The notes: generated by a model from the sequence alone, not told the origin. 43,625 bases of DNA from Rhodospirillales bacterium (GCA_014380005.1 JACMKT010000062.1:1-43625); one strand, 5' to 3'. Positions 1 to 7,977 are shown, numbered from the stretch's first letter. A program made the numbers and translations.

Positions 1-1029
1 CTTCGGTTCCTCGGTAACCCTCAGGCAGTAGGGCACCTTGATGACGCAGATGCGGTCGATGAAGGCTTCGTTGGTCTTGATGTACTGGAAGGTCTGCCAC
101 TCCTACTCGTTGTAAAGGGCCAGCACGATGCCCTGGAACGGGATGGCGCCGATGTTTTCCGAGCCCGCGTAATTGCCTTCCTGCGTGGCGGTCAGCAGGG
201 GGTGCAGCATCTTGATGGGGGCCTTGAACATCTCGACGAATTCCAGCAGGCCCTGGCTGCAACGGTTCAGCCCGCCCGAGAAGGAATAAGCGTCGGGGTC
301 GTTCTGGCTGAACATCTCCAGCTTGCGGATGTCCACCTTGCCCACCAGGGTCGAGATGTCCTGATTGTTCTCGTCGCCCGGCTCGCATTTGGCGACGGCG
401 ATCTGCTTCAGGCGCGACGGGTAGATTTTCACCACCTTGAAGCGCGAGATGTCGCCGCCGAATTCCTCCAGCCGCTTGACCGCCCAGGGGCTCATGAGCG
501 ACGGCAGCCGGCGGCGCGGAATGCCGTATTTATCTTCCAGCACCTCGCCCATGGTGTCGGGATCGAACAGGCCCAGCGGGCTTTCGAACAGGGGCGAGAC
601 TTCCTTGCCGGCCTTCAGCACATAGATGGGATGACGCTCCATCAGCGCCTTCAGCCGTTCGGCCAGCGACGATTTGCCGCCGCCCACCGGCCCCAGCAGA
701 TAGAGAATCTGCTTGCGCTCCTCCAGCCCTTGGGCGGAGTGGCGGAAATAGCCGACGATGCGTTCGATCGTCTCTTCCATGCCGAAGAAATCGGCGAAGG
801 CCGGGTACACCTTGATGGTGCGGTTCATAAAGACGCGCGACAGGCGCACGTCCTTGGCGGTGTCGATGATCTCGGGCTCGCCGATGGCGGCGATCATCCG
901 CTCGGAGGCCGAGGCATACATCATGAGGTCGTCGCGGCAGCCCTCAAGGTATTCGAGGAGGGTCATCTCGACGTCCTTACGACCCTCGTAGGTGCGCGCG
1001 TATCGGGTGAAGATATCGTCGGCGTACAT
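1..1029 (-). pseudogene. prkA: PrkA-family protein kinase/AAA+ protein, interrupted by an in-frame TAG; 3' part outside the window
   Basis: From the ATG at 1029 the frame encodes a close relative of the N-terminal half of PrkA (YeaG), a ~640-residue AAA+/serine kinase-like cytosolic protein linked to stress and stationary phase. The Walker A sequence GPVGGGKS lies at about residues 113-120, and the family blocks around 'SPWA.KRL.EFGGDI' and 'PGDENNQDIS' follow. Codon 309 (bases 103-105) is TAG. The same frame then stays open for all 34 codons left to the window edge and keeps encoding PrkA (EWQTF...TNEAFIDRI...KVPYCLR.TEE). The stop falls where E. coli PrkA has Ser in 'SNESEW'. Two residues just before it (Leu-Tyr for His-Ser) also look altered. 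A GGAGTGAGCG ribosome site precedes the ATG. A real nonsense mutation, a sequencing error or readthrough cannot be told apart here. Confidence 0.9.
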
Positions 1030-1647
1030 CGCTCACTCCATATACAGGGTCGTTGGCCACAGGCCCGTTGCGGGGCATCCGGCGAAGGGCATGAAACCAC
1101 CCCTTCTACTCAGATGTTCACGGTCAACGCCCAATTCATCGGGTGGCACCAATGATTCCGCGAGAACAGTCCACTCGCCCGATTTCCCCGGCAAACTGGG
1201 GGAGGCCGAGCCGTAAGTCTGGTGCCTGCCGTTCGGTGCGGGGCATAAGCCTTCAGCGTGGTAATGGCGGAAAGGCGTGACCATGGGGCCTTGCTTTCGG
1301 CTGATGCGGTTGCTTCTTATTATTACCATGTGGACCTTCACCATTCGCTTAGCCGCCTTGGGCCTAAGCATTTTGGGGGACCTATGCGTTTCGGTCGCCT
1401 CTGCCGCGCAAGCGGCACAAGACAGTGCGTTAGGAGCGACAAGAAGACTGCGCCCGGCGTTGCCGTTGGCGCATGGGAAGTCGGAACCATTCTCATGGTC
1501 GCCCCTGTGGAAGTGATGTTGGTCCGAAGGGATCAGGAAACAACCCACCTTCCGTACACGCATGGCGCTTACCCAAGCCCCCACCCCAGGGCTTTCCTCC
1601 TTGGTCAGATGGCGATAGGCTATTTGGCGCGCATGAGGGGGAATCCC
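1030..1647. other. Intergenic region between divergent prkA and the COG4091 gene
   Basis: This 618-base stretch separates prkA (leftward) from the oxidoreductase gene (rightward), so it should hold both promoters. The frame of the downstream gene stays open back to 1258, but that extension has no family-like sequence. I saw no clear tRNA, terminator or riboswitch. The only coding candidate is a short frame at 1283-1516, listed separately. Confidence 0.6.
1283..1516 (+). CDS. Possible small exported or membrane protein (77 residues), weak call
   Basis: An ATG at 1283 is preceded by GGAAAGG at a workable distance and opens a 77-codon frame. The first ~45 residues are hydrophobic with scattered basic residues (RLMRLLLIITMWTF, then IRLAALGLSIL and an Ala-rich 'VASAAQAAQD'), like a signal peptide or one membrane segment. 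The rest is Arg/Pro/Leu-rich. Third-position GC looks lower than in neighbouring genes, which argues against a well-expressed resident gene. I recognise no family. It could be a real small gene or chance in the prkA upstream region. Confidence 0.25.
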   Translation: MGPCFRLMRLLLIITMWTFTIRLAALGLSILGDLCVSVASAAQAAQDSALGATRRLRPALPLAHGKSEPFSWSPLWK

Positions 1648-2988
1648 ATGAATTTGAGCGTTCTGCTGGCTGAGCGCGCGTCCTCGGGCCAACCGGTCCG
1701 GGTCGGCCTGATCGGTGCCGGTAAATTCGGCACCATGTTCCTGGCCCAGGCCCGCCATACGCCCGGCCTGCACGTGGCCGCCGTGGCCGATGACGAGCCC
1801 GAGCGCGGCCCCACCGCCCTGGCCCTGGCCCATTGGCCGCCGGCCAAAGCGGTGGCGCGCTCGCTGTCCGACGCCTTGACCACCGGCGGCACCTGGGTCA
1901 CCACCGAGCCGTTGGCGCTGACCGCCCAAGCCGGCCTGGACGTGGTCATCGAGGCCACCGGCAACCCCGCCTTGGGCATCCGCCACGCTTTGGCCGCCAT
2001 GGATGCCGGTATCCATGTGGTCATGGTCAATCTGGCCGCCGACGCCCTGGCCGGGCCATTGCTGGCCGCCCGCGCCCGCGAAAAGGGCGTGGTCTATTCC
2101 CTGGCCTATGGCGACCAGCCGGCGCTGATCTGCGAGTTGGTGGATTGGGCGCGCACCTGCGGCTTCGAGGTCGCCGCCGCCGGCAAGGGCGCCAAATGGC
2201 TGCCGGGCCAACAGGCGACCACGCCGGAAACCGTGTGGCAGCATTGGGGCATGACGCCCGAGCGCGCCCGTGCCGGCGGCCTGAGCGCGCGGGTGTTCAC
2301 CTCGCTGGTGGACGGCACCCGGTCGGCCTTGGAACTGGCGGCGGTGTGCAATGCCACCGGATTGCTGCCCCCCGCCGACGGCTTACAGGCGCCGCCCTGC
2401 GGTGCCCACGACCTGCCCCGCATCTTCAAGCCCACCTGGGATGGCGGCCGCATGGAAGCCATGGGTCAGGTGGAAGTGGTGTCGTCCCTGGAACGCGATG
2501 GCCGCGCCGTCGCCAACGATCTGCGCTGGGGCGTCTATGTCACCTACCGCACCCCCGCCCATTACTCGACCCTATGCTTCGACGAATACGGCCTGCTGAC
2601 CGATGACAGCGGCTGTTATGCCGCACGCTGGCGGCCCAACCATCTGCTGGGCATGGAACTGGGCGTGTCGGTGGCCTCCGCCGCCTTGCTGCACATGCCC
2701 ACCGGCAGCCCGCGGGATTTCTCCGCCGACGTGGTGGCGGTGGCAAAGCGCGATCTGCCCGCCGGGACCGAGTTGGACGGCGCCGGCGGCTTCACCGTAT
2801 GGGGCAAGCTGATGCCCGCCGCCCATGCGGTCGCCCATGAGTGCCTGCCCATCGGCCTGACCCACGGCACGGTCTTGGCCCGCCCGGTGGCCGCCGGCCA
2901 GATGCTGAGCTGGGCCGACATCGCCCCGCCCGAAGCCAGCGACATCGTGGAACTGCGCCGCGAGATGGAGCGGATGGCCCGGTTTTAG
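1648..2988 (+). CDS. COG4091-type NAD(P)-dependent oxidoreductase, homoserine-dehydrogenase-like with C-terminal SAF domain
   Basis: 446 residues. The start at 1648 is chosen because GAGGGGGAA lies just upstream and the Rossmann fold begins soon after (VRVGLIGAGKFGTMF, about residues 17-31). The N-terminal half continues with 'VVIEATGNP' typical of the homoserine dehydrogenase-like NAD domain. The C-terminal ~90 residues ('VVAVAKRDLPAGTELDGAGG...') match an SAF domain, as in sialic acid synthase and altronate dehydratase. COG4091 proteins are annotated as predicted homoserine dehydrogenases, but the substrate is uncertain. The gene lies 55 bases upstream of the agmatinase-family gene on the same strand, so cotranscription is likely and a role in amino-acid or polyamine metabolism is possible. 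The fold is confident and the reaction is not. Confidence 0.85.
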   Translation: MNLSVLLAERASSGQPVRVGLIGAGKFGTMFLAQARHTPGLHVAAVADDEPERGPTALALAHWPPAKAVARSLSDALTTGGTWVTTEPLALTAQAGLDVVIEATGNPALGIRHALAAMDAGIHVVMVNLAADALAGPLLAARAREKGVVYSLAYGDQPALICELVDWARTCGFEVAAAGKGAKWLPGQQATTPETVWQHWGMTPERARAGGLSARVFTSLVDGTRSALELAAVCNATGLLPPADGLQAPPCGAHDLPRIFKPTWDGGRMEAMGQVEVVSSLERDGRAVANDLRWGVYVTYRTPAHYSTLCFDEYGLLTDDSGCYAARWRPNHLLGMELGVSVASAALLHMPTGSPRDFSADVVAVAKRDLPAGTELDGAGGFTVWGKLMPAAHAVAHECLPIGLTHGTVLARPVAAGQMLSWADIAPPEASDIVELRREMERMARF

Positions 2989-3043
2989 CGCGCCTATGCC
3001 AAGCATCCGTTTATACTAAGGCGTCCCCCGCCGGAGTTCACCC

Positions 3044-3931
3044 ATGGCCGTCACGCCCACCTTCGCCCTGCCGCCCACCTTCCTGGGCACCAGCAACCGC
3101 GACCCCAATTCCCGCTTTGCCGTGGCTGGGGTGCCGTTCGATCTGGGCACCACCAACCGGCCTGGGGCGCGGCTTGCCCCCAATGCCATCCGGGCTGCCA
3201 GCCGCATGCTGGTGGATGGCGAGAACCCGGCCAATTGGCGCGATCCTTCGGCCATGGGCGTGGCGGATATGGGCGATTTCGCCATTGCCTTGGGCGATAT
3301 CCCGGCCTCGCTGGATTTGATCGAGGCCCAGGCGGCGGCGTTCAACCATCTGATCACCCTGGGCGGCGACCACACCATCACCCTGCCCTTGCTGCGCGCC
3401 TTGACCAAGCGCCTGGGCGGGCCGGTGGGGCTGGTGCATTTCGATGCCCATGTGGACACGTGGCCGGATAATTTCGGCCAAGTCTTGGCCCATGGCTCGG
3501 TGCTGTGGCATGTGCTGGAAGAAGGCTTGGTGGACCCCGCCCGCATGGTCCAGATCGGCATCCGCAGCCCGGTGCAGCGGGCCATTTCCGACTGGGCGCC
3601 GGCCAAGGGCGTCACCGTCATCACTGCCGAAGACGTGCATCTGTCGTCACCCGCCGCCGTGGCCGAGCGCATCAAGACCATCGTCGGCGGCGGCCCCACC
3701 TATCTGTCCTTCGACATCGACGCCCTGGACCCGTCCTGCGCACCCGGCACCGGCACGCCCGAGGTGGGCGGCCTGTTCACCTGGCAGAGCATGGGCATCC
3801 TGAAACGCCTAGGCGGCATCAACTGGGCCGGCATGGACGTGGTCGAAGTGGCGCCCCCCTTCGACCACGCCGAGATCACCGCCTTGGCCGCCGCCTCGGT
3901 GGCGTGGGCGTATCTGTCGCTATTCGAATAG
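3044..3931 (+). CDS. speB: Agmatinase/arginase-family ureohydrolase
   Basis: 295 residues, usual for bacterial agmatinases, with a CCGGAG ribosome site before the ATG. The binuclear manganese motifs are all present: GGDHT (about residue 107), FDAHVDTW (about 133) and SFDIDALDPSCAPGTGTPEVGG (in the C-terminal third). A His-Gly in 'VLAHGSVLWHVLEEGL' matches the family's substrate-side loop. Agmatinase hydrolyses agmatine to putrescine and urea in the cytosol. That product would join the putrescine made by the decarboxylase downstream and be used by homospermidine synthase. No arginine decarboxylase is visible here, so guanidinobutyrase or another ureohydrolase specificity remains possible. Confidence 0.88.
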   Translation: MAVTPTFALPPTFLGTSNRDPNSRFAVAGVPFDLGTTNRPGARLAPNAIRAASRMLVDGENPANWRDPSAMGVADMGDFAIALGDIPASLDLIEAQAAAFNHLITLGGDHTITLPLLRALTKRLGGPVGLVHFDAHVDTWPDNFGQVLAHGSVLWHVLEEGLVDPARMVQIGIRSPVQRAISDWAPAKGVTVITAEDVHLSSPAAVAERIKTIVGGGPTYLSFDIDALDPSCAPGTGTPEVGGLFTWQSMGILKRLGGINWAGMDVVEVAPPFDHAEITALAAASVAWAYLSLFE

Positions 3932-4046
3932 CAATAAAGAGTCTGGCCTTGGCAGCCGCCCCCGGATTCAGCAATTGGCAACCCCCGCACCCTATCAATC
4001 GCCCCTTAGCGGGACGCCAAGTCGGTTGTGCGTGGGCCAATGGTGC

Positions 4047-4075
4047 TTGATTGGCGGGGGCGGTCAGCGTATATA
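4047..4075 (+). promoter_or_regulatory. Predicted sigma-70-type promoter for the ornithine decarboxylase leader
   Basis: TTGATT at 4047-4052 is followed after exactly 17 bases by TATATA at 4070-4075. This is the best promoter match in the 505-base gap before the decarboxylase. Initiation would fall near 4082 and give an untranslated leader of about 355 bases, the size expected of a speF-type leader. Confidence 0.55.
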
Positions 4076-4082
4076 GACCGCA

Positions 4083-4436
4083 GACGCATAACGCACGTGC
4101 CCATGGCCCTTGCGGCGCAAGCCGCGATCCAGTGGGCTGGCAGGGACAGTTTTCCCTAGCCAGAAGGGTCAAGCAACGACGGACGCGTCCTTTTTGGCGG
4201 AGAGTCGGTCTAGTGGGCCGGCAGCCCCTTAAGGGAGGTGGACATGGTCGTTTCGACCCGTGGGATTACCCGATTCCTCGAAAGTAAAGCCAGTATGTAG
4301 CGGCAGCCCGCCGGCGCCTTTCCGCGCGCCGTGCTGGAGCTGTCGTTACCTTCGCCGGGCACGCGCCTTTGGTGGTATAATGCCACCCAGGGAAGCGCGC
4401 CCCGTCGTTGACTCGCATTCGCGAGGAGAGTTGGCC
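4083..4436 (+). ncRNA. Candidate speF-type RNA leader of the ornithine decarboxylase gene
   Basis: Alphaproteobacterial ornithine decarboxylase genes are known to carry a large structured 5' leader, the speF motif described by comparative genomics. This gap lies directly upstream of such a gene in an alphaproteobacterial setting and has the right length. Visible local pairings include GGCGC 4313-4317 with GCGCC 4326-4330, CGTGC 4330-4334 with GCACG 4359-4363, and GGTGG 4371-4375 with CCACC 4383-4387 around TATAATG. The first two share base 4330 and so may be alternatives. A short upstream ORF lies inside (4244-4300). I assign the motif from position and gene context; a covariance-model match was not run. 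Confidence 0.6.
4244..4300 (+). CDS. Candidate leader peptide (upstream ORF, 18 residues) in the decarboxylase leader
   Basis: An AAGGGAGG Shine-Dalgarno, with GGAGG at 4234-4238 five bases before the ATG, is the strongest ribosome site in this part of the window. It drives an 18-codon frame, MVVSTRGITRFLESKASM, closed by TAG at 4298-4300. Such a good site in front of so short a frame inside a regulated leader suggests translation-coupled control. Enterobacterial speF is regulated by an arrest peptide (SpeFL) that senses ornithine. Whether this peptide is related or merely analogous cannot be judged by eye. No sequence likeness to SpeFL is evident. Confidence 0.5.
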   Translation: MVVSTRGITRFLESKASM

Positions 4437-5693
4437 ATGAGCCATATGCGTTTCCGTTCCGCCGTTACCCCCATCCGCCGCTCGTTCGAGTCGCGCCGTG
4501 ACCGCGACATGCGCCGCAATCAATTGCCGGGCGTGGTCGAAACCGTGCTGGCGGAACGTCCCAGCGTGCCCATGCATTGCCTGCGCCCCACTGTCCTGAC
4601 CCAGGCCGCCGAGCGCTTCCTGGGCCTGTTCCCCGGCCAAGTGCTGTACGCCGTCAAATGCAACCCCGCGCCGGCTGTGCTGCGCGCCCTGTGGGCCGGC
4701 GGCGTGCGCCATTTCGATTGCGCTTCGGCGGGCGAAGTCCGTCTGGTGCGCCAGATGTTCCCCGACGCCCGCATCCATTTCATGCACCCGGTCAAGGCCC
4801 GCCCGGCCATCCGCGAGGCATGGGAATGGCACGGCGTGCGCGACTTTGTCTTCGATTCCATGGACGAGCTGGCGAAGATTTTGGAAGAGACCTCGGGCGC
4901 CTTCGGTGATTTGGGGCTGGTGGTGCGGCTGGCCTTGCCCAAGGGCGGTGCCGTCTATGATCTGTCGGGCAAGTTCGGCGCCGAACCGGATGAGGCCGTG
5001 CGCCTGCTGCGCGCCGCCCGTGCCGTGGCCGGACGCGTGGGCCTGTGCTTCCATGTGGGCAGCCAGTGCCTGGACCCCGCTGCGTGGGAACGCGCGCTGG
5101 ACCGGGTCGGCCAAGTGATTGCTCGGGCCGGCGTGCCCCTGGACATTCTGGATGTGGGCGGCGGTTTCCCGGTCAGTTACCCCGACGTCACCCCGCCGCC
5201 GCTGGAAGACTTCATCGCCGCCATCGCCCATGGGCTGACACGGCTGAACCTGCCGGCCTTCACCGAAGTGTGGTGCGAACCGGGCCGTGCCCTGGTCGCC
5301 CCCGCCCAATCGCTGGTGGTGCGCATCGAAGGCCGGCGCGGCGACCATCTGTTCATCAATGACGGCATCTATGGCACCTTGTCCGATGCCGGCGTGCCCG
5401 GTTTCCGCTTCCCCTGCCGGTTGATCCGCGCGGGAGAAGTGGCACCAATCAATGAGTTGGTTCCTTTCTCTTTCTTCGGCCCTACCTGTGATTCGGCCGA
5501 TCGAATGAAGGGACCGTTTCTGCTGCCCGCCGATGCCCGCGAGGGGGATTGGATCGAAATCGGGCAGCTGGGTGCCTATGGCACCTGCCTGCGAACCGCG
5601 TTCAATGGGTTTGATCAGGCGGTCATGGTCGATGTAAGCGACCGCCCGCTGTTGGAAACCCCCGGCTATCAGCCGGTTGAACAGGCGGCCTGA
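4437..5693 (+). CDS. odc: Ornithine decarboxylase, PLP-dependent fold III (eukaryotic ODC/alanine racemase type)
   Basis: 418 residues. The ATG at 4437 is preceded by GAGGAGAG six bases upstream; the frame is open further left but without family sequence. Lys74 in YAVKCNP is the PLP Schiff-base lysine. GGGFP (241-245) and EPGR (281-284) bind the cofactor phosphate, and Cys351 in FFGPTCDSADRM is the ODC active-site cysteine. The size and the absence of extra domains separate it from the large biosynthetic arginine decarboxylases. It converts ornithine to putrescine in the cytosol. It follows a long structured leader and is followed by a terminator, so it appears to be transcribed and controlled on its own. 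Lysine/ornithine dual specificity is possible. Confidence 0.92.
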   Translation: MSHMRFRSAVTPIRRSFESRRDRDMRRNQLPGVVETVLAERPSVPMHCLRPTVLTQAAERFLGLFPGQVLYAVKCNPAPAVLRALWAGGVRHFDCASAGEVRLVRQMFPDARIHFMHPVKARPAIREAWEWHGVRDFVFDSMDELAKILEETSGAFGDLGLVVRLALPKGGAVYDLSGKFGAEPDEAVRLLRAARAVAGRVGLCFHVGSQCLDPAAWERALDRVGQVIARAGVPLDILDVGGGFPVSYPDVTPPPLEDFIAAIAHGLTRLNLPAFTEVWCEPGRALVAPAQSLVVRIEGRRGDHLFINDGIYGTLSDAGVPGFRFPCRLIRAGEVAPINELVPFSFFGPTCDSADRMKGPFLLPADAREGDWIEIGQLGAYGTCLRTAFNGFDQAVMVDVSDRPLLETPGYQPVEQAA

Positions 5694-5718
5694 CAAGAAC
5701 GGTCGGAACAAAGAGAAC

Positions 5719-5754
5719 GGGCCTCTGGTGGAGCGATCCGCCAGAGCCCCTTTT
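5719..5754 (+). terminator. Rho-independent terminator after ornithine decarboxylase
   Basis: GGGCCTCTGGTGGA pairs with TCCGCCAGAGCCC across a GCGA loop, and TTTT follows at 5751-5754. It sits 25 bases after the decarboxylase stop and separates that gene from homospermidine synthase. Confidence 0.85.
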
Positions 5755-5795
5755 CCGCGTTACCGGCGGGAAGTGCTTATGAGGGGAGTTTTTTA

Positions 5796-7205
5796 ATGAA
5801 CAAACATGCCAGCTTTGCCGGCCGTTTGGTCTTCGTCGGATTCGGCAGCATCGGTCAGGGAGTCCTGCCCCTGATCCTGCGCCATTTCGCTATCGACCCG
5901 TCCCGGATCACCATCGTCACCGCCGACGAGCGCGGTCATGATGTCGCTGATGAATATGGCATCAAGTTCCTTAACCACCCCTTGACGCGCGACAATTTCC
6001 GCGACGTTTTGACTCCCATGCTGGGGGCGGGCGACTTCCTGCTGAACGTGTCGGTGGACGTGTCCTCGCTGGCCTTGGTCGAGCTGTGCTGGGAGCTGGG
6101 CGCCCTGTACCTGGACACCTGCATCGAGCCCTGGGCCGGCGGCTATACCGACCCGGCCCTGTCGCCCAGCTTGCGGTCCAATTACGCCCTGCGCGAACAA
6201 GCGCTGAAGCTGAAGGCCGCAGGCAGCGGCCTACCCACCGCCATCATGACCCACGGCGCCAATCCCGGCCTTGTCAGCCACTTCATCAAGCAGGCGCTGC
6301 TAAACATCGCCCGCGACACCGGATTGGAAGCCCCTGCCCCCACCGACCGCGAGGGCTGGGCCGGTTTGGCCGAACAATTGTCCATCAAGGTCATCCACGT
6401 GGCCGAGCGCGACACCCAGGCCTCACCCACGCTCAAGCAGGTGGGCGAGTTCGTCAACACTTGGTCCATCGACGGCTTCGTGGGCGAAGGCTGCCAGCCC
6501 GCCGAACTGGGCTGGGGCAGCCATGAACGCCATTGGCCGGTGGATGCCATGCGCCACGATTTCGGCACGGGCTCCGCCATCTTCCTGCTGCGGCCCGGCG
6601 CCAGCACGCGGGTGCGCACCTGGACGCCCAAGGAAGGCCCGTTCCACGGCTTCCTGGTCACCCATTCCGAAGCCATCTCCACCTCAGACTACTATACCGT
6701 GCGGGACATGGGCGGCGTGCGCTATCGCCCCACCTGCCACTATGCCTATCACCCGTGCGACGACGCGGTGGCGTCCGTGCACGAATTGGCCGGCAAGAAC
6801 TGGCGCATGCAGCCGAAAGTCCGGTTGATGTCCCATGAGATCACCGCCGGCATGGACGAATTGGGCGTGCTGCTGGCCGGCCATAAGAAGGGCGCCTATT
6901 GGTTCGGCTCGCAATTGTCCATCGGCGAGGCCCGCCGCCTCGCCCCCCACAACAACGCCACCAGCCTGCAGGTCACCGCTACCGTGCTGGCCGGCATGGT
7001 ATGGGCGCTGGAGAACCCCCGCCGGGGCGTGGTCGAGCCTGAGGAATTGGACTTCCACCGCATCCTGGAAATCGCCACGCCCTATCTGGGGCCGCTGGGG
7101 GGCACCTATACGGACTGGACCCCGCTGGAGGCCCGTGGAGCCCTGTTCCCGGAGGATGTGGACCGCGACGACCCGTGGCAGTTCAAGAATGTCCGCGTGG
7201 TGTGA
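5796..7205 (+). CDS. hss: Homospermidine synthase
   Basis: 469 residues, close to the usual ~477 of bacterial Hss. A GAGGGGAG ribosome site precedes the ATG. The N-terminus is a saccharopine-dehydrogenase-like Rossmann fold (FVGFGSIGQGVLPLILRHF). Family blocks include 'LYLDTCIEPWAGGYTD', 'MTHGANPGLVSHF', 'HVAERDTQ' and 'PTCHYAYHPCDDA'. The enzyme joins two putrescines, or putrescine and spermidine, to form homospermidine in an NAD-dependent cytosolic reaction. sym-Homospermidine is a main polyamine of many alphaproteobacteria. The upstream decarboxylase and agmatinase would supply putrescine, so the genes form a short pathway even though a terminator separates decarboxylase from synthase. Confidence 0.96.
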   Translation: MNKHASFAGRLVFVGFGSIGQGVLPLILRHFAIDPSRITIVTADERGHDVADEYGIKFLNHPLTRDNFRDVLTPMLGAGDFLLNVSVDVSSLALVELCWELGALYLDTCIEPWAGGYTDPALSPSLRSNYALREQALKLKAAGSGLPTAIMTHGANPGLVSHFIKQALLNIARDTGLEAPAPTDREGWAGLAEQLSIKVIHVAERDTQASPTLKQVGEFVNTWSIDGFVGEGCQPAELGWGSHERHWPVDAMRHDFGTGSAIFLLRPGASTRVRTWTPKEGPFHGFLVTHSEAISTSDYYTVRDMGGVRYRPTCHYAYHPCDDAVASVHELAGKNWRMQPKVRLMSHEITAGMDELGVLLAGHKKGAYWFGSQLSIGEARRLAPHNNATSLQVTATVLAGMVWALENPRRGVVEPEELDFHRILEIATPYLGPLGGTYTDWTPLEARGALFPEDVDRDDPWQFKNVRVV

Positions 7206-7364
7206 TCCCCACCACCCCATACCTCAGGCCATCAGGTATCGACCTTGCTTAACGGGCAAAAACCGGAGTTACGCACTTAAAAAGCGCAAATCGTAAGGTG
7301 AGCACCTGATTGTTCCATGCCCGGTAATGGCGCATTCCTTCGTCCACGGACAGGGAGACAGACC

Positions 7365-7565
7365 ATGCAGATTACCTGGAACAACGATCGCGCCGCCCCG
7401 AGCTTCGACATTGTTGCCCCGCGCTTCGTTGAAAGCGCCCGCCGCTTGGTGGTGGATGTCATCAGCCGTCTGAAGGCCGCGACCGCCATGGACCCCATGC
7501 AGTCCATGGTCGAGCTGACCGTCGAGCAGGAAAACGAGCTGGAAATGCTGGCCTGCTGGAACTGA
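7365..7565 (+). CDS. Small hypothetical protein (66 residues)
   Basis: An ATG at 7365 with GGGAG eight bases upstream opens a 66-codon frame that begins MQITWNNDRAAPSFDIVAP and ends in an acidic helix-like stretch (VELTVEQENELEMLACWN). It has no signal peptide or membrane segment. The middle, about residues 20-40 (SARRLVVDVISRLKAATA), would form an amphipathic helix. Codon use resembles its neighbours, and a strong two-way terminator follows at 7613-7649, which supports a real transcribed gene. I do not recognise a family. It sits between homospermidine synthase and the ferredoxin, which reads toward it. Confidence 0.6.
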   Translation: MQITWNNDRAAPSFDIVAPRFVESARRLVVDVISRLKAATAMDPMQSMVELTVEQENELEMLACWN

Positions 7566-7612
7566 GTTTTTTCTGGGCGGCTTAGACAAGCCCCCCTCTT
7601 CGACCGCAAACA

Positions 7613-7649
7613 AAAAGCCCCCGGCGCGGACGAACGCGCCAGGGGCTTT
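7613..7649. terminator. Two-way rho-independent terminator between the small gene and ferredoxin
   Basis: AAAAGCCCCCGGCGCG pairs with CGCGCCAGGGGCTTT across a GACGAA loop. An A-rich left side and T-run right side allow it to work in both directions. It closes the plus-strand small gene and the minus-strand ferredoxin gene. Confidence 0.88.
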
Positions 7650-7670
7650 CCCATTGTCAGACGCTAAGCC

Positions 7671-7910
7671 TTAGGCGTGCAGGCCCTTGTACTTGGCCAT
7701 CAGCTGATCGTGGCTTTCCACGGCACCGGCAACGATGCAATCGGCCGGGCAAACCAGCTGGCATTGCGGGCTGTCTTCGGCACCGACGCATTCGGTGCAG
7801 CGGGCGGCATCGATCACGTGGATCACGTCACCGGCGGCGATGGCTTGGTTCGGGCACACGGACACGCAGGCGTCACAGCTAGTGCAGTCATCGTTGATAA
7901 TGAGCGACAT
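7671..7910 (-). CDS. fdx: 2[4Fe-4S] ferredoxin, Chromatium (Allochromatium) type
   Basis: 79 residues with GAGGAA upstream of the ATG at 7910. The first cluster motif is CTSCDACVSVCP (residues 9-20). The second is CTECVGAEDSPQCQLVCP, in which the spacing between second and third cysteines is widened to eight residues, and a C-terminal helix-like tail of about 20 residues follows. That insertion and tail mark the Chromatium-type ferredoxins, which have one very low-potential cluster. It is divergent from korA across a 285-base gap, so it is a likely electron acceptor of KorAB. In aromatic-degrading relatives such a pair feeds benzoyl-CoA reductase; no such reductase is in this window. Confidence 0.93.
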   Translation of the reverse strand: MSLIINDDCTSCDACVSVCPNQAIAAGDVIHVIDAARCTECVGAEDSPQCQLVCPADCIVAGAVESHDQLMAKYKGLHA

Positions 7911-7977
7911 TCGTCGAATTTCCTCTATTTGGAATCCCCCCTCGGGGACCGCCGGTGGCGGTGCACCGATGCCCCTG

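Noticed and set aside
1258-1647. N-terminal extension of the COG4091 oxidoreductase to 1258
   Set aside because: The extra 130 residues show no family likeness, and a good ribosome site and ATG lie at 1648 just before the Rossmann fold.
4371-4387. TATAAT at 4376-4381 as a second promoter for ornithine decarboxylase
   Set aside because: No acceptable -35 box lies 16-18 bases upstream, and the sequence sits in the loop of a GGTGG/CCACC hairpin of the leader.
4260-4436. N-terminal extension of ornithine decarboxylase to 4260
   Set aside because: It would overlap the structured leader and upstream ORF; the ATG at 4437 has GAGGAGAG at the right distance.
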